The translations under genes were made by a program, and so were the position numbers. Below, in pieces: positions 32,650 through 42,123 of a stretch of 64,000 nucleotides of DNA. How positions within the stretch are numbered: position 1 is the stretch's first letter; the number at the start of each line of letters is the position of its first letter. The notes beneath the pieces are model-generated. The model ran no database searches, was not told where the DNA came from, and saw only the letters and a program-made list of their open reading frames with translations. This stretch comes from Streptomyces cellulosae (lineage in GTDB: Bacteria > Actinomycetota > Actinomycetes > Streptomycetales > Streptomycetaceae), in the NCBI GenBank assembly GCA_014655195.1, contig BNBH01000003.1:248001-312000 (forward strand). Reading direction: 5' to 3'.

Positions 32650-33165
32650 CCTGGCCTCAGCCCGGCACCCCGACGTCCGCCCGGCCCCGGCCCCGGCACC
32701 CCGGCGTCCGCCCGGCCCCGGCCCCCCGGCATCCCGGCGTCCGCCCGGCTCCCCCGGCACCCCGGCATCCCGGCGTCCGCCCGGCTCCCCCGGCACCCCG
32801 GCGTCCCAGTCCGGACTTCAGCCCCTGGCACCCCGGCGCCGCTCGCCGGACTCCCGCGCCCGGCACCCCGGCGTCCCCGTCCGGACCTCGCCGCGGTACC
32901 CCTGTGCCGCCGTCCGGACAGCTCCTGGCACCCCGGCGCCGCCGTCCGGACAGCTCCTGGCACCCCGGCGCCGCCATCCGGACTCCCGCACCCGGCACCC
33001 CAGGCATCCCCGTCCGGACCTCGCCGCGGTACCCCTGTGCCGCCGTCCGGACAGCCCCTGGCACCCCGGCGCCGCTCGCCGGACTCCCGCACCCGGCACC
33101 CCGGCGTCCCCGTCCCGACCTCGCCTCGGGCATCCCGGCGCCGCCTCCCGAGCCCAGCTCTCCCC
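32650..33165. repeat. Degenerate tandem repeats in the dnaX-purD spacer
   Basis: The 660-bp spacer holds more than ten imperfect copies of a GGCACCCCGGCGYCC unit. Two longer direct repeats stand out: a block of about 62 bp beginning GTCCGGACCTCGCCGCGGTA at 32879 recurs at 33012, and a block of about 70 bp beginning GCCCCTGGCACCCCGGCGCC at 32821 recurs at 33054 with few changes. The top strand is C-rich and almost free of A and T. All frames stay open here, but this reflects composition, not coding. Likely grown by slippage. Confidence 0.8.
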
Positions 33166-33273
33166 CCCCCGGGGCAACCCCGCGCCCCCTGACCAGCCCC
33201 TTTGGAGAAACACACAACCACCCCCACCCCACCCGTTCGGAAGCCCGCACAAAGACCGCCCGCCGTCTGCCGT

Positions 33274-33286
33274 TAGGCTGACCCCC
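33274..33286 (+). promoter_or_regulatory. Leaderless promoter -10 box (TAGGCT) of purD
   Basis: TAGGCT at 33274-33279 followed by exactly 7 nt and then the GTG at 33287; the intervening GACCCCC has no ribosome-site character. Confidence 0.55.
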
Positions 33287-34540
33287 GTGAAGGTCCTCGT
33301 CATCGGCAGCGGCGCCCGCGAACACGCCCTGTGCCACTCCCTGTCCCTCGACCCCGATGTCACCGCGCTGCACTGCGCGCCCGGCAACGCCGGCATCGCC
33401 GAGGTCGCCGAGCTGCACCAGGTCGACGCCCTCGACGGCGCCGCCGTGTCCGCGCTGGCCCAGCGGCTGGGCGCGGACCTCGTGGTGGTCGGCCCCGAGG
33501 CGCCCCTGGTCGCCGGGGTCGCCGACGCCGTGCGCGGGGCGGGCATCCCCGTCTTCGGCCCCTCCAAGGAGGCCGCGCGGCTCGAGGGCTCCAAGGCCTT
33601 CGCCAAGGACGTGATGGCGGCGGCCGGCGTGCCCACCGCCCGCTCCTACGTCTGCACCACCCCCGACGAGGTCGACGCGGCCCTCAATGCCTTCGGCGCC
33701 CCGTACGTCGTGAAGGACGACGGGCTCGCGGCCGGCAAGGGCGTCGTCGTGACCGACGACGCCGAGGCGGCCCGCGCGCACGCCGCCGGGTGTGAGCGCG
33801 TCGTCGTCGAGGAGTTCCTCGACGGCCCCGAGGTCTCCCTCTTCGCGATCACCGACGGCGAGACCGTCGTGCCCCTCCAGCCCGCGCAGGACTTCAAGCG
33901 CGCCCTGGACGGCGACGAGGGCCCGAACACCGGCGGCATGGGCGCGTACTCCCCGCTGCCCTGGGCCGACCCCAAGCTGGTCGACGAGGTCGTCCAGTCG
34001 GTGCTGCAGCCGACCGTGGACGAGATGCGCCGCCGCGGCACGCCGTTCTCCGGTCTGCTCTACGCCGGTCTGGCGATCACCTCGCGCGGTGTCCGCGTGA
34101 TCGAGTTCAACGCCCGGTTCGGCGACCCCGAGACCCAGGTGGTCCTGGCCCGGCTGAAGACCCCGCTGGCCGGGCTGCTGATGGCCGCCGCCACCGGCAA
34201 CCTCGCCCACCTCGAGCCGATCCGCTGGAGCGACGACGCCGCGGTCACCGTGGTCGTCGCCTCGCACAACTACCCCGGCACCCCGCGCACCGGCGACCCC
34301 GTCACCGGCCTCGACGAGGTCGCCGCCCAGGACGCCCCGCACGCGTACGTCCTGCACGCCGGGACCCGGCTCGAGGGCGACACGGTCGTCAGCGCGGGCG
34401 GGCGCGTGCTGTCCGTGACGGCGACCGGCAAGGACCTCACCGAGGCCCGCGACCGCGCCTACCGCGCCGTCTCCCGCATCCGCCTCGACGGCTCCCAGCA
34501 CCGCACGGACATCGCGAAGAAGGCGGCGGAGGACGCGTAA
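33287..34540 (+). CDS. purD: Phosphoribosylamine-glycine ligase (GAR synthetase)
   Basis: 417 residues, normal length. It ligates glycine to phosphoribosylamine with ATP, step 2 of purine synthesis. Seen: N-terminal [15 protein letters not shown], the ATP-grasp lid [24 protein letters not shown], and metal-binding [15 protein letters not shown] near residue 275. The GTG at 33287 is the first codon matching the family; the same frame stays open upstream through the repeats only because of base composition. It has its own promoter and is not in an operon with dnaX. Confidence 0.97.
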   Translation: MKVLVIGSGAREHALCHSLSLDPDVTALHCAPGNAGIAEVAELHQVDALDGAAVSALAQRLGADLVVVGPEAPLVAGVADAVRGAGIPVFGPSKEAARLEGSKAFAKDVMAAAGVPTARSYVCTTPDEVDAALNAFGAPYVVKDDGLAAGKGVVVTDDAEAARAHAAGCERVVVEEFLDGPEVSLFAITDGETVVPLQPAQDFKRALDGDEGPNTGGMGAYSPLPWADPKLVDEVVQSVLQPTVDEMRRRGTPFSGLLYAGLAITSRGVRVIEFNARFGDPETQVVLARLKTPLAGLLMAAATGNLAHLEPIRWSDDAAVTVVVASHNYPGTPRTGDPVTGLDEVAAQDAPHAYVLHAGTRLEGDTVVSAGGRVLSVTATGKDLTEARDRAYRAVSRIRLDGSQHRTDIAKKAAEDA

Positions 34541-34580
34541 GCGGCCCGCACGACGCCCCCGGTCGGCACACGGTCGGCAC

Positions 34581-34612
34581 AGGCCCCGGATCCGCTCCAG
34601 GATTCGGGGCCT
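34581..34612 (+). terminator. Terminator after purD
   Basis: AGGCCCCGGATCC at 34581-34593 pairs with GGATTCGGGGCCT at 34600-34612 (one G-U pair), loop GCTCCA. Confidence 0.65.
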
Positions 34613-34827
34613 GACCCTTGCCGTCCGTCGACCACCTCTCCCCAAAGCCATTCCATCGAGTGAGCGATGTGCCATCCGGCTGACGGAGGCCGGGGCCCCA
34701 ACTAGGGTGCCGCGCAAGCGTTCCGGCACTTGGCCCACCGGCATTGCGATGTCGGAGGCGGGTGCCACAGTGGGGGCATGGGCAAGCCAGGACTGTGTCA
34801 GGCGCCGGGAGGGGGTGAGGGCGGGCC

Positions 34828-36591
34828 ATGAGCATGAGCGGTGCGGGGAGAGAGCAGGGCGCCCCGGGCGCCCGGGCCCGGGCGCTGGCCGTGCTGCGCG
34901 TCCGCAGCCGGGCGCTGGCCGTCGCCCTGCTGCCCGCAGCCGCCGCGGTGATCCTCCTGGTCGGCGGGTCCACCGGCCGTCTGACCGGCCCCGGCTGGGA
35001 TCTCGCCCGCCGGATCGTCACGCCCCTCGCCGTGCTGGTGCTGCTGCTCGCCGCCGGGGTCGCCCTGGTCGTCGCCCGCGCCCGGCCCGCCGTCAGCCCC
35101 ACCGTGCCGATCGCCGAGGAGGCGGCCCCGGACCTGTACCGGATGGTGCGGGACCTCGCCGACCGCCTCGGCGTCCCCGCGCCCTCCGCGATAGCGCTCA
35201 CCCCGGACTGCGACAGCTGGCTGGAGGACCGTACGCATCCGGCGCACGCGCCCCCGCCGCCCGAGGACCACGGCGACGTGGCCCACGCGGGCCGGCCGTC
35301 CCGCCGCTCGCCCGCCGCTCCCGTGCTGGTCATCGGCTCGCCGTTCCTGTGGTGGATGCGGGTGGCCGAGCTGCGCGCCCTGCTCGCCCCGGTCGTCGCC
35401 GGGACGGGACCGTCGGCGCACCCGGACATAGCCGCCGCCCGGCGCTTCGTCCGGGGCCTGGACGCCGCGGTCGCCGTGACGTCGGCGCCGGACCGCGGGC
35501 CGGTGCCCCGCGCGGTGCTCGCCGGGGTCGGCTGGGTGGCCCGCCTGCTGCTGCACGGCAGCCGGGTGCACGCGGCCGAGATGGAGCGCGGGGTCGCCGC
35601 CGCGGCGGCCGAGCGCGCCAAGGCCGTGGACTACGGGCTGCGGATCGTCGCCCAGGAGCAGGTCGGCCTCGCCTACGCGGGCTGGGACCGGCTGCTGACC
35701 CGGGTGGCGCTGCCCGCCTGGCGGATGGGCCGCTGGCCGGCCCGGCTCAACGCGGGCGTGGTCGCCGCCCTCACCGAGCTGTCGCGGCGTGACCGGCTGG
35801 CCGAGGGGTTCGCCTCCCGGCTCGGTGAGCGTCCCGCCTGCGACCTGCTCGAGGAGCCCGGCGCGGTCGACGAGGCCACCTCCCTGCTCGCCGCCCGCCT
35901 CTTCCACGGCGGCCCGGCGGAGACCGGCCCCGACTGGTCGCCGGTCCACTGGGGCGACTACCCGGAGGAGGTCGTCGACCGCAAGTGGCGCACGGACGCC
36001 GCCCGCCTCCACCGGATACTCGACGCCCTGCGCGTACCGCCCGCCGGCGAGGGGACCCAGGCCCCCGACGGCCCCACCCTCGCCCGCGTCCTGACTCACC
36101 TGACGTCCGCGCCGGACCTGCCCCCGGCGCCCGTGTCCGCCGCCGACGTCCTCGCCCCGGACGAGGACGACCTCGCCGCAGGCACCGCCCACAGCGCCGC
36201 CCTCGCCGCGCGCCTCACGGCCGAGCTGGCCCGTGAGGAGGCCGCCGCGGCCGCCGTACCCGCCGGTCCGCAGGGCGCCGGGGCACCCGATCCCGACCCC
36301 CTCCGCGACGACCGCGCGCTCCCCCTCTTCCCCCTTCAGCCGCCCCGCACCGGGCGCGAACTGCTCGCCGACCACATCACCGCGATGGTCTGCTGCGCGG
36401 CCATGGACACGGTCGGAGCCGCCCCCTGTCTCGACTGGCTCGACGGACCCACCCTCCTCGTCGGCGGCGCCCGCGCCACGGACCTCCCGCCGCAGGTGCT
36501 GACCCTCATCGAGGACGGCGACCCCTCGGGCCTGCGTGACTGGCTCACCCGGCAGGGCATACGCCCGGAGAAGCCCGTACGCCTCGCCTGA
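34828..36591 (+). CDS. Degenerate M48-like membrane protein
   Basis: 587 residues. Two N-terminal membrane helices (ALAVALLPAAAAVILLVGG and TPLAVLVLLLAAGVALVV) precede a cytoplasmic-side domain that resembles M48 peptidases: LYRMVRDLADRLGVPAPSAI, VLVIGSPFLWWM and MRVAELRALLAPVVAGTG, at the place where an active enzyme would have HExxH. That motif is missing, so the protein is probably not a zinc peptidase. The C-terminal 250 residues are rich in Ala, Asp and Pro. ATG at 34828 after a GGGGGTGAGG stretch. It is a conserved Streptomyces gene between purD and purC as I recall. Confidence 0.7.
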   Translation: MSMSGAGREQGAPGARARALAVLRVRSRALAVALLPAAAAVILLVGGSTGRLTGPGWDLARRIVTPLAVLVLLLAAGVALVVARARPAVSPTVPIAEEAAPDLYRMVRDLADRLGVPAPSAIALTPDCDSWLEDRTHPAHAPPPPEDHGDVAHAGRPSRRSPAAPVLVIGSPFLWWMRVAELRALLAPVVAGTGPSAHPDIAAARRFVRGLDAAVAVTSAPDRGPVPRAVLAGVGWVARLLLHGSRVHAAEMERGVAAAAAERAKAVDYGLRIVAQEQVGLAYAGWDRLLTRVALPAWRMGRWPARLNAGVVAALTELSRRDRLAEGFASRLGERPACDLLEEPGAVDEATSLLAARLFHGGPAETGPDWSPVHWGDYPEEVVDRKWRTDAARLHRILDALRVPPAGEGTQAPDGPTLARVLTHLTSAPDLPPAPVSAADVLAPDEDDLAAGTAHSAALAARLTAELAREEAAAAAVPAGPQGAGAPDPDPLRDDRALPLFPLQPPRTGRELLADHITAMVCCAAMDTVGAAPCLDWLDGPTLLVGGARATDLPPQVLTLIEDGDPSGLRDWLTRQGIRPEKPVRLA

Positions 36592-36775
36592 GCCGGACGC
36601 GCGCCTCGCCTGATCCGCCCTCCGCGCGCCCGTCACACGCCCCGTCCGATCCGTTGCGCATCCCCCGTCCGGAGCGCATTCCTCCACTTCAACGCACACA
36701 CGACGAACGGTGACGGCACCCGTGCGGAATGTGATGTGCTGGGGCCGTTCACGCCCAGGGGAGGGGGAAACGGTC

Positions 36776-38140
36776 ATGCGACCGGAGCGAGTCCGCCATG
36801 AAGCGACAGGGGCACCGGCACCCGACGGCGGCGACCCCTTCGCCCCCGTCACGTTCCCGTGGCCGACCCGGCCCTCGCACGCCACCGACGGCCGTGTCGA
36901 AGGCTTCGCCTCGCCCTCCGCCGTCGCCCCCGGCGACTCCGTCGATTTCCACGTCACCGTCGACCCGCCCCGCCCGTTCCGCGTCACGGTCCACCGCATC
37001 GGCCACCACGACGGCCGGGGCGCCACCGAGATGGCCGCCAGCCCCCGCCTCCAGGGCACCGCGCAGCTCCCGCCGCTCGCCGCGGGACGCACCGTCTCCT
37101 GCCACCACTGGTGGCTGTCCTGGCGGCTGCCGGTCCCGGCGTACTGGAGCGCCGGAGCGTACGTCGCCGTGCTGGCCACGGAGGACGGGCGGCACCGCGC
37201 GCACGTCCCGTTCACCGTGCGCGACGACCGCCCGGCCGATCTGCTGCTGGTGCTGCCGGACCTCACCTGGCAGGCGTACAACCCGTACCCGGCGGCGGAC
37301 GGCGGCACAGGCGCGAGCCTCGCCCCCGCCCACGACGAGCACGAGGCGGCCGACCCGGTCACGACGGTCACCTTCGACCGCCCCTACGCGGGTGACGGGC
37401 TCCCGCCGCACGCCGGGCACGCCTACGACGTGATCCGCTGGGCCGAGCGCTACGGCTACGACCTCGCCTACGCCACCGCCCGCGACCTGCACGCCGGCCG
37501 CGTCGACCCGGCCCGCCACCGGGGTCTGGTCTTCCCCGGCCCGGACGAGTACTGGACGACGGAGATGCGCGCGGCCGTGGAGCGCGCCCGAGACCACGGC
37601 ACCTCACTGGTGTTCCTCTCCGCCCGCACCCTGCACCGGCAGATCGAGCTGGCCCCCGCCCCCTCCGGCCCCGACCGTCTGCTGACCTGCGGCAGACGCC
37701 GGGGCCCGTCCGGACCGGCGCTGTGGCGGGAGCACGACCGAGCGGAGCAGCTCCTGCTCGGCATCCAGTACGCGGGCCCGGTGCCCGGGCCGCGCCCGCT
37801 GATCGTCCGCAACGCGGACCACTGGCTGTGGGAGGGGACCGGCGCGCACGAGGGCGACGTCCTCGACGGCCTGGTCGCGGGCGGGGCCGACCGCTACCAC
37901 CCGCGCACCCCGCTGCCCGCCCACGACGAGCGGGTCCTGCTCGCGCACTCCCCGTACGGAGACCGCCAGGGCGCCCGGCGCCACCAGGAGACGTCCCTGT
38001 ACCGCGCGCCGTCCGGGGCGTGGGTGTTCGCCTCGGGAACGCTCGCCTGGTCCCCGGCGCTGGACCGGCCCGGGCACGCCGACCCCCGTGTCCAGCGGGC
38101 CACCGCCAACCTGCTCGACCGCATCTGCAAACGCGACTGA
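36776..38140 (+). CDS. N,N-dimethylformamidase beta-subunit-like protein
   Basis: 454 residues. The middle and C-terminal parts match the large-subunit-type domain of N,N-dimethylformamidase-like proteins: DLTWQAYNPYPAADGG, DVIRWAERYGYDLAYATARD, and later VFASGTLAWSPALDRPG. The N-terminal 130 residues look like a beta-sandwich (GDSVDFHVTVDPPRPFRV). No signal peptide is seen. The ATG at 36776 has GGGGAGGGGG upstream. The biochemical role in Streptomyces is unknown; an amidohydrolase role is only suggested by family name. Confidence 0.7.
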   Translation: MRPERVRHEATGAPAPDGGDPFAPVTFPWPTRPSHATDGRVEGFASPSAVAPGDSVDFHVTVDPPRPFRVTVHRIGHHDGRGATEMAASPRLQGTAQLPPLAAGRTVSCHHWWLSWRLPVPAYWSAGAYVAVLATEDGRHRAHVPFTVRDDRPADLLLVLPDLTWQAYNPYPAADGGTGASLAPAHDEHEAADPVTTVTFDRPYAGDGLPPHAGHAYDVIRWAERYGYDLAYATARDLHAGRVDPARHRGLVFPGPDEYWTTEMRAAVERARDHGTSLVFLSARTLHRQIELAPAPSGPDRLLTCGRRRGPSGPALWREHDRAEQLLLGIQYAGPVPGPRPLIVRNADHWLWEGTGAHEGDVLDGLVAGGADRYHPRTPLPAHDERVLLAHSPYGDRQGARRHQETSLYRAPSGAWVFASGTLAWSPALDRPGHADPRVQRATANLLDRICKRD

Positions 38141-38319
38141 CGGGGCGCGCGGGACCGCGCCCGTCGAACCCGCCCGCACCACCCCGACCGCCGTCCCGTC
38201 CGCACATACGGGAGAATCGACGTACCGTCCGGCCCCCTTCCGGCACCGCCCTTCCGGGAGCGTGCGCGGGAGCCGGGAGCGCTGTGGGCGTCCCTTCTGT
38301 TCAACCACGCGGAGGAACC

Positions 38320-39219
38320 GTGTCCGGATTCGTCGACAAGCCCGAGCCGATCCAGGTTCCGGGCCTGGTGCATCTGCACACCGGCAAGGTGCGCGAGCTG
38401 TACCGGAACGAGGCGGGCGACCTCGTGATGGTCGCCAGCGACCGCATCTCCGCCTACGACTGGGTGCTGCCCACGGAGATCCCGGACAAGGGCCGGGTGC
38501 TCACCCAGCTCTCCCTGTGGTGGTTCGACCAGCTCGCCGACCTGCTCCCCAACCATGTGCTGAGCACGGACCTCCCGGAGGGCGCCCCCGCCGACTGGGC
38601 GGGCCGCACCCTGGTGTGCAAGTCGCTGAGCATGGTGCCGGTGGAGTGCGTGGCCCGCGGCTACCTCACCGGTTCGGGCCTCGCCGAGTACAACGAGAGC
38701 CGGACGGTCTGCGGACTGGCGCTGCCCGAGGGCCTGGTCGACGGCTCCGAGCTGCCCGCCCCGATCTTCACCCCGGCCACCAAGGCCGCCGTCGGCGAGC
38801 ACGACGAGAACGTCTCCTACGAGGAGGTCGCCCGCCAGGTCGGCGCGGAGACCGCCGCCCAGCTGCGCCAGGCGACCCTCGCCGCCTACTCCCGCGCCCG
38901 CGACATCGCGCGCGACCGGGGCATCATCCTCGCGGACACCAAGTTCGAGTTCGGTTTCGACGGGGACGAGCTGGTCATCGCGGACGAGGTGCTCACCCCG
39001 GACTCGTCCCGCTTCTGGCCGGCCGAGCAGTGGGAGCCGGGCCGCCCGCAGCCGTCGTACGACAAGCAGTTCGTGCGCGACTGGCTCACCTCGGAGGAGT
39101 CGGGCTGGGACCGCAGGAGCGAGCAGCCCCCGCCGCCGCTGCCGCAGCAGGTCGTGGACGCCACCCGGGCGAAGTACGTCGAGGCGTACGAGCGTCTGAC
39201 GGGCACCACCTGGAGCTGA
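38320..39219 (+). CDS. purC: SAICAR synthase
   Basis: 299 residues. It joins aspartate to CAIR with ATP, purine step 8. Seen: HTGKVRELYRN near the N-terminus, VASDRISAYDW, VECVARGYLTGSG, GIILADTKFEFGF and VLTPDSSRFWP, all hallmark segments of this family (the longer, yeast-like form). GTG at 38320 directly after GGAGGAACC. Monocistronic, ending at a terminator shared with tRNA-Gly. Confidence 0.97.
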   Translation: MSGFVDKPEPIQVPGLVHLHTGKVRELYRNEAGDLVMVASDRISAYDWVLPTEIPDKGRVLTQLSLWWFDQLADLLPNHVLSTDLPEGAPADWAGRTLVCKSLSMVPVECVARGYLTGSGLAEYNESRTVCGLALPEGLVDGSELPAPIFTPATKAAVGEHDENVSYEEVARQVGAETAAQLRQATLAAYSRARDIARDRGIILADTKFEFGFDGDELVIADEVLTPDSSRFWPAEQWEPGRPQPSYDKQFVRDWLTSEESGWDRRSEQPPPPLPQQVVDATRAKYVEAYERLTGTTWS

Positions 39220-39280
39220 CGCACGGCCGGGGCCGGGGGACGCGCCTCCGGCCCCGGGGGACGTTGGCGGCACGCACGAC

Positions 39281-39309
39281 GAAGGCCCCGGTCATCGACC
39301 GGGGCCTTC
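39281..39309. terminator. Bidirectional terminator between purC and tRNA-Gly
   Basis: GAAGGCCCCGGT and ACCGGGGCCTTC form a perfect 12-bp stem with a 5-nt loop, between the convergent purC and tRNA-Gly genes. Confidence 0.75.
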
Positions 39310-39317
39310 GTCCTCTG

Positions 39318-39390
39318 AGCGAACGACGAGGTTCGAACTCGCGACCTCAACCTTGGCAAGGTTGCGCTCTACCAACTGAGCTACGTTCGC
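39318..39390 (-). tRNA. tRNA-Gly(GCC)
   Basis: 73 nt, acceptor GCGAACG/CGTTCGC, anticodon loop CTTGCCAAG, T-loop GTTCGAAC. Nearly identical in its body to the tRNA-Gly(GCC) at 43239-43311; the acceptor stem differs. Confidence 0.97.
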
Positions 39391-39415
39391 CTGCTGCGCC
39401 GTGGCGCGAGCACCA

Positions 39416-40030
39416 CTATACCCAACCGCGCTCGCGGGCGAGACGCACCGCGGTGTGGCGGTTCTCCGCGCCGAGCTTCGAGACGGCGGAGGAGAGATAG
39501 TTCCGCACGGTGCCCTGGGACAGCCGGGCCCGCTCCGCGATCTCCGCCACGGGCGCCCCGTCCGCCGCCAGCTCCAGCACCTCCGCCTCGCGCGCGGTCA
39601 GCGGGGAGTCGCCGGCGGCGATCGCGTCGGCGGCCAACTCGGGGTCGACGTAGCGGTTTCCCGCGTGCACGGTGCGGATGATCTCCGCGAGCCGCTGGGC
39701 ACTGACGGTCTTGGGCACGAACCCGCGCACGCCCGCGGCGAGCGCCCGCTTCAGGTGCCCCGGGCGCCCGTGCCCGGTCACGATCAGCACCTGGCAGTCC
39801 GGCAGCTCCGTCCGCAGGCTTGTGGCGACCTTCACACCGTCCGCGCCGGGCATCTGGAGGTCCAGCACGGCGACGTCCGGGGCGTGGGCCCGCGCCATCG
39901 CCAGGGCCTCCGGGCCGGACGCGGCCTCGGCGACCACCAGCAGGTCGTCCTCCAGGGACAGCAGGGCGGCCAGCGCCCCGCGGATCAGATGCTCGTCGTC
40001 GGCGAGCAGCAGCCGCACCGGTGCGGTCAC
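39416..40030 (-). CDS. NarL/LuxR-type response regulator
   Basis: 204 residues. Receiver domain with the acidic pocket LLLADDEHLIR, phospho-acceptor Asp in VAVLDLQMPGADG and the Lys in GFVPKTVSAQ. The C-terminal LuxR helix-turn-helix is LTAREAEVLELAADGAPVAE to GTVRNYLSSAVSKLGAENRH. The GTG start overlaps the stop of the histidine kinase gene (GTGA). The pair probably controls the ABC exporter genes upstream in the same strand, as in other Streptomyces DesK/NarL cassettes. Confidence 0.93.
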   Translation of the reverse strand: MTAPVRLLLADDEHLIRGALAALLSLEDDLLVVAEAASGPEALAMARAHAPDVAVLDLQMPGADGVKVATSLRTELPDCQVLIVTGHGRPGHLKRALAAGVRGFVPKTVSAQRLAEIIRTVHAGNRYVDPELAADAIAAGDSPLTAREAEVLELAADGAPVAEIAERARLSQGTVRNYLSSAVSKLGAENRHTAVRLARERGWV

Positions 40031-41265
40031 GAGGCGACCTCCAGCGCGGGCCGCGCGGTCAGCGGGACCTCCGCGACGAGCCGGAACTCGCCGTCCCCGG
40101 CCTCCCCGGCGTCGAGCGTGCCGCCCACGGCGGACAGCCGCTCCCGCAGCCCGGCCAGCCCCGTTCCGCCCGTACGGGACGCCCCGTGCGGGCCGGTCGC
40201 CCCGTCGTTCCGCACCGTCAGCACCACACGCCCCTCCGGCCTCAGCACCGTGACGGTGCACTTCTTCGCGTCGCCGTGCCGCAGCACGTTGGTGGTCGCC
40301 TCCCGTACGACCCAGCCCAGGGCGGACTGCACCTCGGCGGGCAGTCCGTCGGTGTCGCCGCTGACCTCGCAGTCGATCCCGGCCGCGCGCAGCACGCCTT
40401 GGGCGCCATGGAGTTCGGCCTCCAGGTCGGCCCGGCGGTAGCCGCGCACCACCTCGCGCACCTCCCGCTGGGACTCCTGGGCGATGCGCTGCACCTCGAT
40501 CATCTGCTCGACCGCCTCGGGCCGCTCTCGCCGGGCTAGCTGGACGGCCAGTTCGCTCTTCAGCGCGATCACGGCGAGGTTCCTGCCCATGACGTCGTGC
40601 AGGTCGCGCCCGAACCGCAGCCGCTCCTCGGCGACCGCGAGCCGGGCGCGGGTCTCGCGCGCCTCGTCGAGGGCGTAGACGGCGTTGAGCAGCCAGATCG
40701 AGAAGGCGGAGGTGGCGGCGAAGAAGCCGCTCGCTGCCGTCACGAACGCGGCCGTGGCCAGCGCGGCGAGGGCGGGCATGCCGGCCGCCCAGGCGACCAG
40801 GCCCGCGCCCGCCCCGAACCCGGTGACGAGCCACACGACGCGCCGCCGGTCCTTCAGGCCGAGGGCCATCAGTCCGACGCCGTAGCAGAGCGTGGCGCCG
40901 AAGACCGAGCCCAGGACGGTGCCGGTGTCCTCGGCGGGCCCGCCGGGGCCGTGTCTGCCGAGGACGACGGCCGCCGTCGCGACCACGGCGGTCGCGGCGC
41001 CGAGCGCCCACAGCAGCCGCAGCGGCTGGGGACGCCGGCCGACCGTCCAGTCCAGGGCGCGGGAGGCGGTCACCATGGCCAGCGCGACGTGCGCCGCCAC
41101 CGGCACCATCGACAGCAGCGCGAGGCGCGCCTCCAGATGGCCGAACGCGGTCACGGCGATCACCGTGGGCTCGGACAGCGCGATGAGGTGGAAGGACCAC
41201 CGCGTGTACGTCTCGACCTTGGCGGGCGTGCTCTTACGCCGCCACCAGCCTCCCGGGCCGCCCAT
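40027..41265 (-). CDS. DesK/NarX-family sensor histidine kinase
   Basis: 412 residues. About six hydrophobic segments fill residues 25-190 without an extracellular sensor domain, then a HisKA_3 dimerisation helix with the phospho-acceptor His in FGRDLHDVMGRNLAVIALKS, and a HATPase domain (VVREATTNVLRHGDA, GTGLAGLRERL). ATG at 41265 with AGGAGC upstream. Coupled to the response regulator; probably senses membrane stress or a substrate of the adjacent ABC system. Confidence 0.92.
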   Translation of the reverse strand: MGGPGGWWRRKSTPAKVETYTRWSFHLIALSEPTVIAVTAFGHLEARLALLSMVPVAAHVALAMVTASRALDWTVGRRPQPLRLLWALGAATAVVATAAVVLGRHGPGGPAEDTGTVLGSVFGATLCYGVGLMALGLKDRRRVVWLVTGFGAGAGLVAWAAGMPALAALATAAFVTAASGFFAATSAFSIWLLNAVYALDEARETRARLAVAEERLRFGRDLHDVMGRNLAVIALKSELAVQLARRERPEAVEQMIEVQRIAQESQREVREVVRGYRRADLEAELHGAQGVLRAAGIDCEVSGDTDGLPAEVQSALGWVVREATTNVLRHGDAKKCTVTVLRPEGRVVLTVRNDGATGPHGASRTGGTGLAGLRERLSAVGGTLDAGEAGDGEFRLVAEVPLTARPALEVAS

Positions 41266-41346
41266 CCGCCGCTCCTGTCCCTGCCGATGTGTCCTGCCGC
41301 CGCACCGTGTCGTCGCGGTGCGCGCGTCCGCCCTGTGTCCGGCGCC

Positions 41347-42123
41347 TCAGCGCCGCGGCTCCCAGCGGAACCGCCGCCGTACAGCAAACACCGCCAGGAC
41401 GGTCCAGGCGAGGGCGATCGCGAGGGCCTGGAAGGACTCCCCGGCCGTGAGGCCGCCGGTCCAGCCGCCGCGCACCAGGCTGACGACCGGGGTCAGCGGC
41501 AGCAGTTCGCAGACGGACGCCAGACGGTCCGGGAACAGCTCCAGCGGGACGAACATTCCGGAGCCCAGCATCGACACGATCAGCAGCGGCATAGGCGTGA
41601 CCTGGGCGCTCTCGCCGGTACGCGTCCAGCTCGCGGTGACGGCGGCGAGCGCCGCGCTGATCACGAGGCCCAGCAGCAGCCCGAGGACGGCCAGGTGGGG
41701 CGAGGAGGGTGCGGACAGGTCGAGCAGCACGGTGCAGCCCGTGATCAGCAACAGGCACTGCGCGAGACCGGTGAGGACGGCCGGCAGCGCGGACCCGGCG
41801 AGGATCTCCGCGTCCCGCAGCTCGCCGGTGCGCAGCCGCTTCAGCACCAGCTCCTCGCGGCGGACGACGTAGACGCCGACGAGCGAGGAGTACACGGCGA
41901 ACAGCAGCGAGAAGCCGACGGCGGCGGGCAGGACGAGCTCGCCGGGGGTGAGCCCGGCTTCCGCGAGGTCCATCTCCTCGGCGGCGGACCGCACGCTGAG
42001 CGGCAGAATCAGCGGCACGAACAGGGCGGCGAAGAGGGTGCCCTTGCTGCGTCCCAGCAGGGTCATCTCCGCCCGGGCCAGGGACGCCATCCGGCCGGCC
42101 GGGGTGGTCGTGGTGGTGCTCAT
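41347..42123 (-). CDS. ABC-2 type transporter permease
   Basis: 258 residues with six membrane segments (for example FAALFVPLILPLSV, LLLGLVISAALAAV, MPLLIVSMLGSGMFV, ALAIALAWTVLAVFAV). The start ATG overlaps the stop of the ATPase gene (ATGA). It forms the membrane part of an exporter with the upstream ATPase. Substrate unknown; such pairs often export lipids, peptides or drugs. Confidence 0.9.
   Translation of the reverse strand: MSTTTTTPAGRMASLARAEMTLLGRSKGTLFAALFVPLILPLSVRSAAEEMDLAEAGLTPGELVLPAAVGFSLLFAVYSSLVGVYVVRREELVLKRLRTGELRDAEILAGSALPAVLTGLAQCLLLITGCTVLLDLSAPSSPHLAVLGLLLGLVISAALAAVTASWTRTGESAQVTPMPLLIVSMLGSGMFVPLELFPDRLASVCELLPLTPVVSLVRGGWTGGLTAGESFQALAIALAWTVLAVFAVRRRFRWEPRR

Noticed and set aside
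32246..33286. In-frame N-terminal extension of PurD, or separate Pro/Arg-rich protein, through the repeat array
   Set aside because: The PurD family starts at VKVLVIG. The upstream frame is open only because the repeats lack A/T; other frames and the opposite strand are open too.
34798..37371. Minus-strand 857-codon frame opposite the M48-like and formamidase-like genes
   Set aside because: Antisense to two genes with membrane helices, ribosome sites and family motifs on the plus strand.
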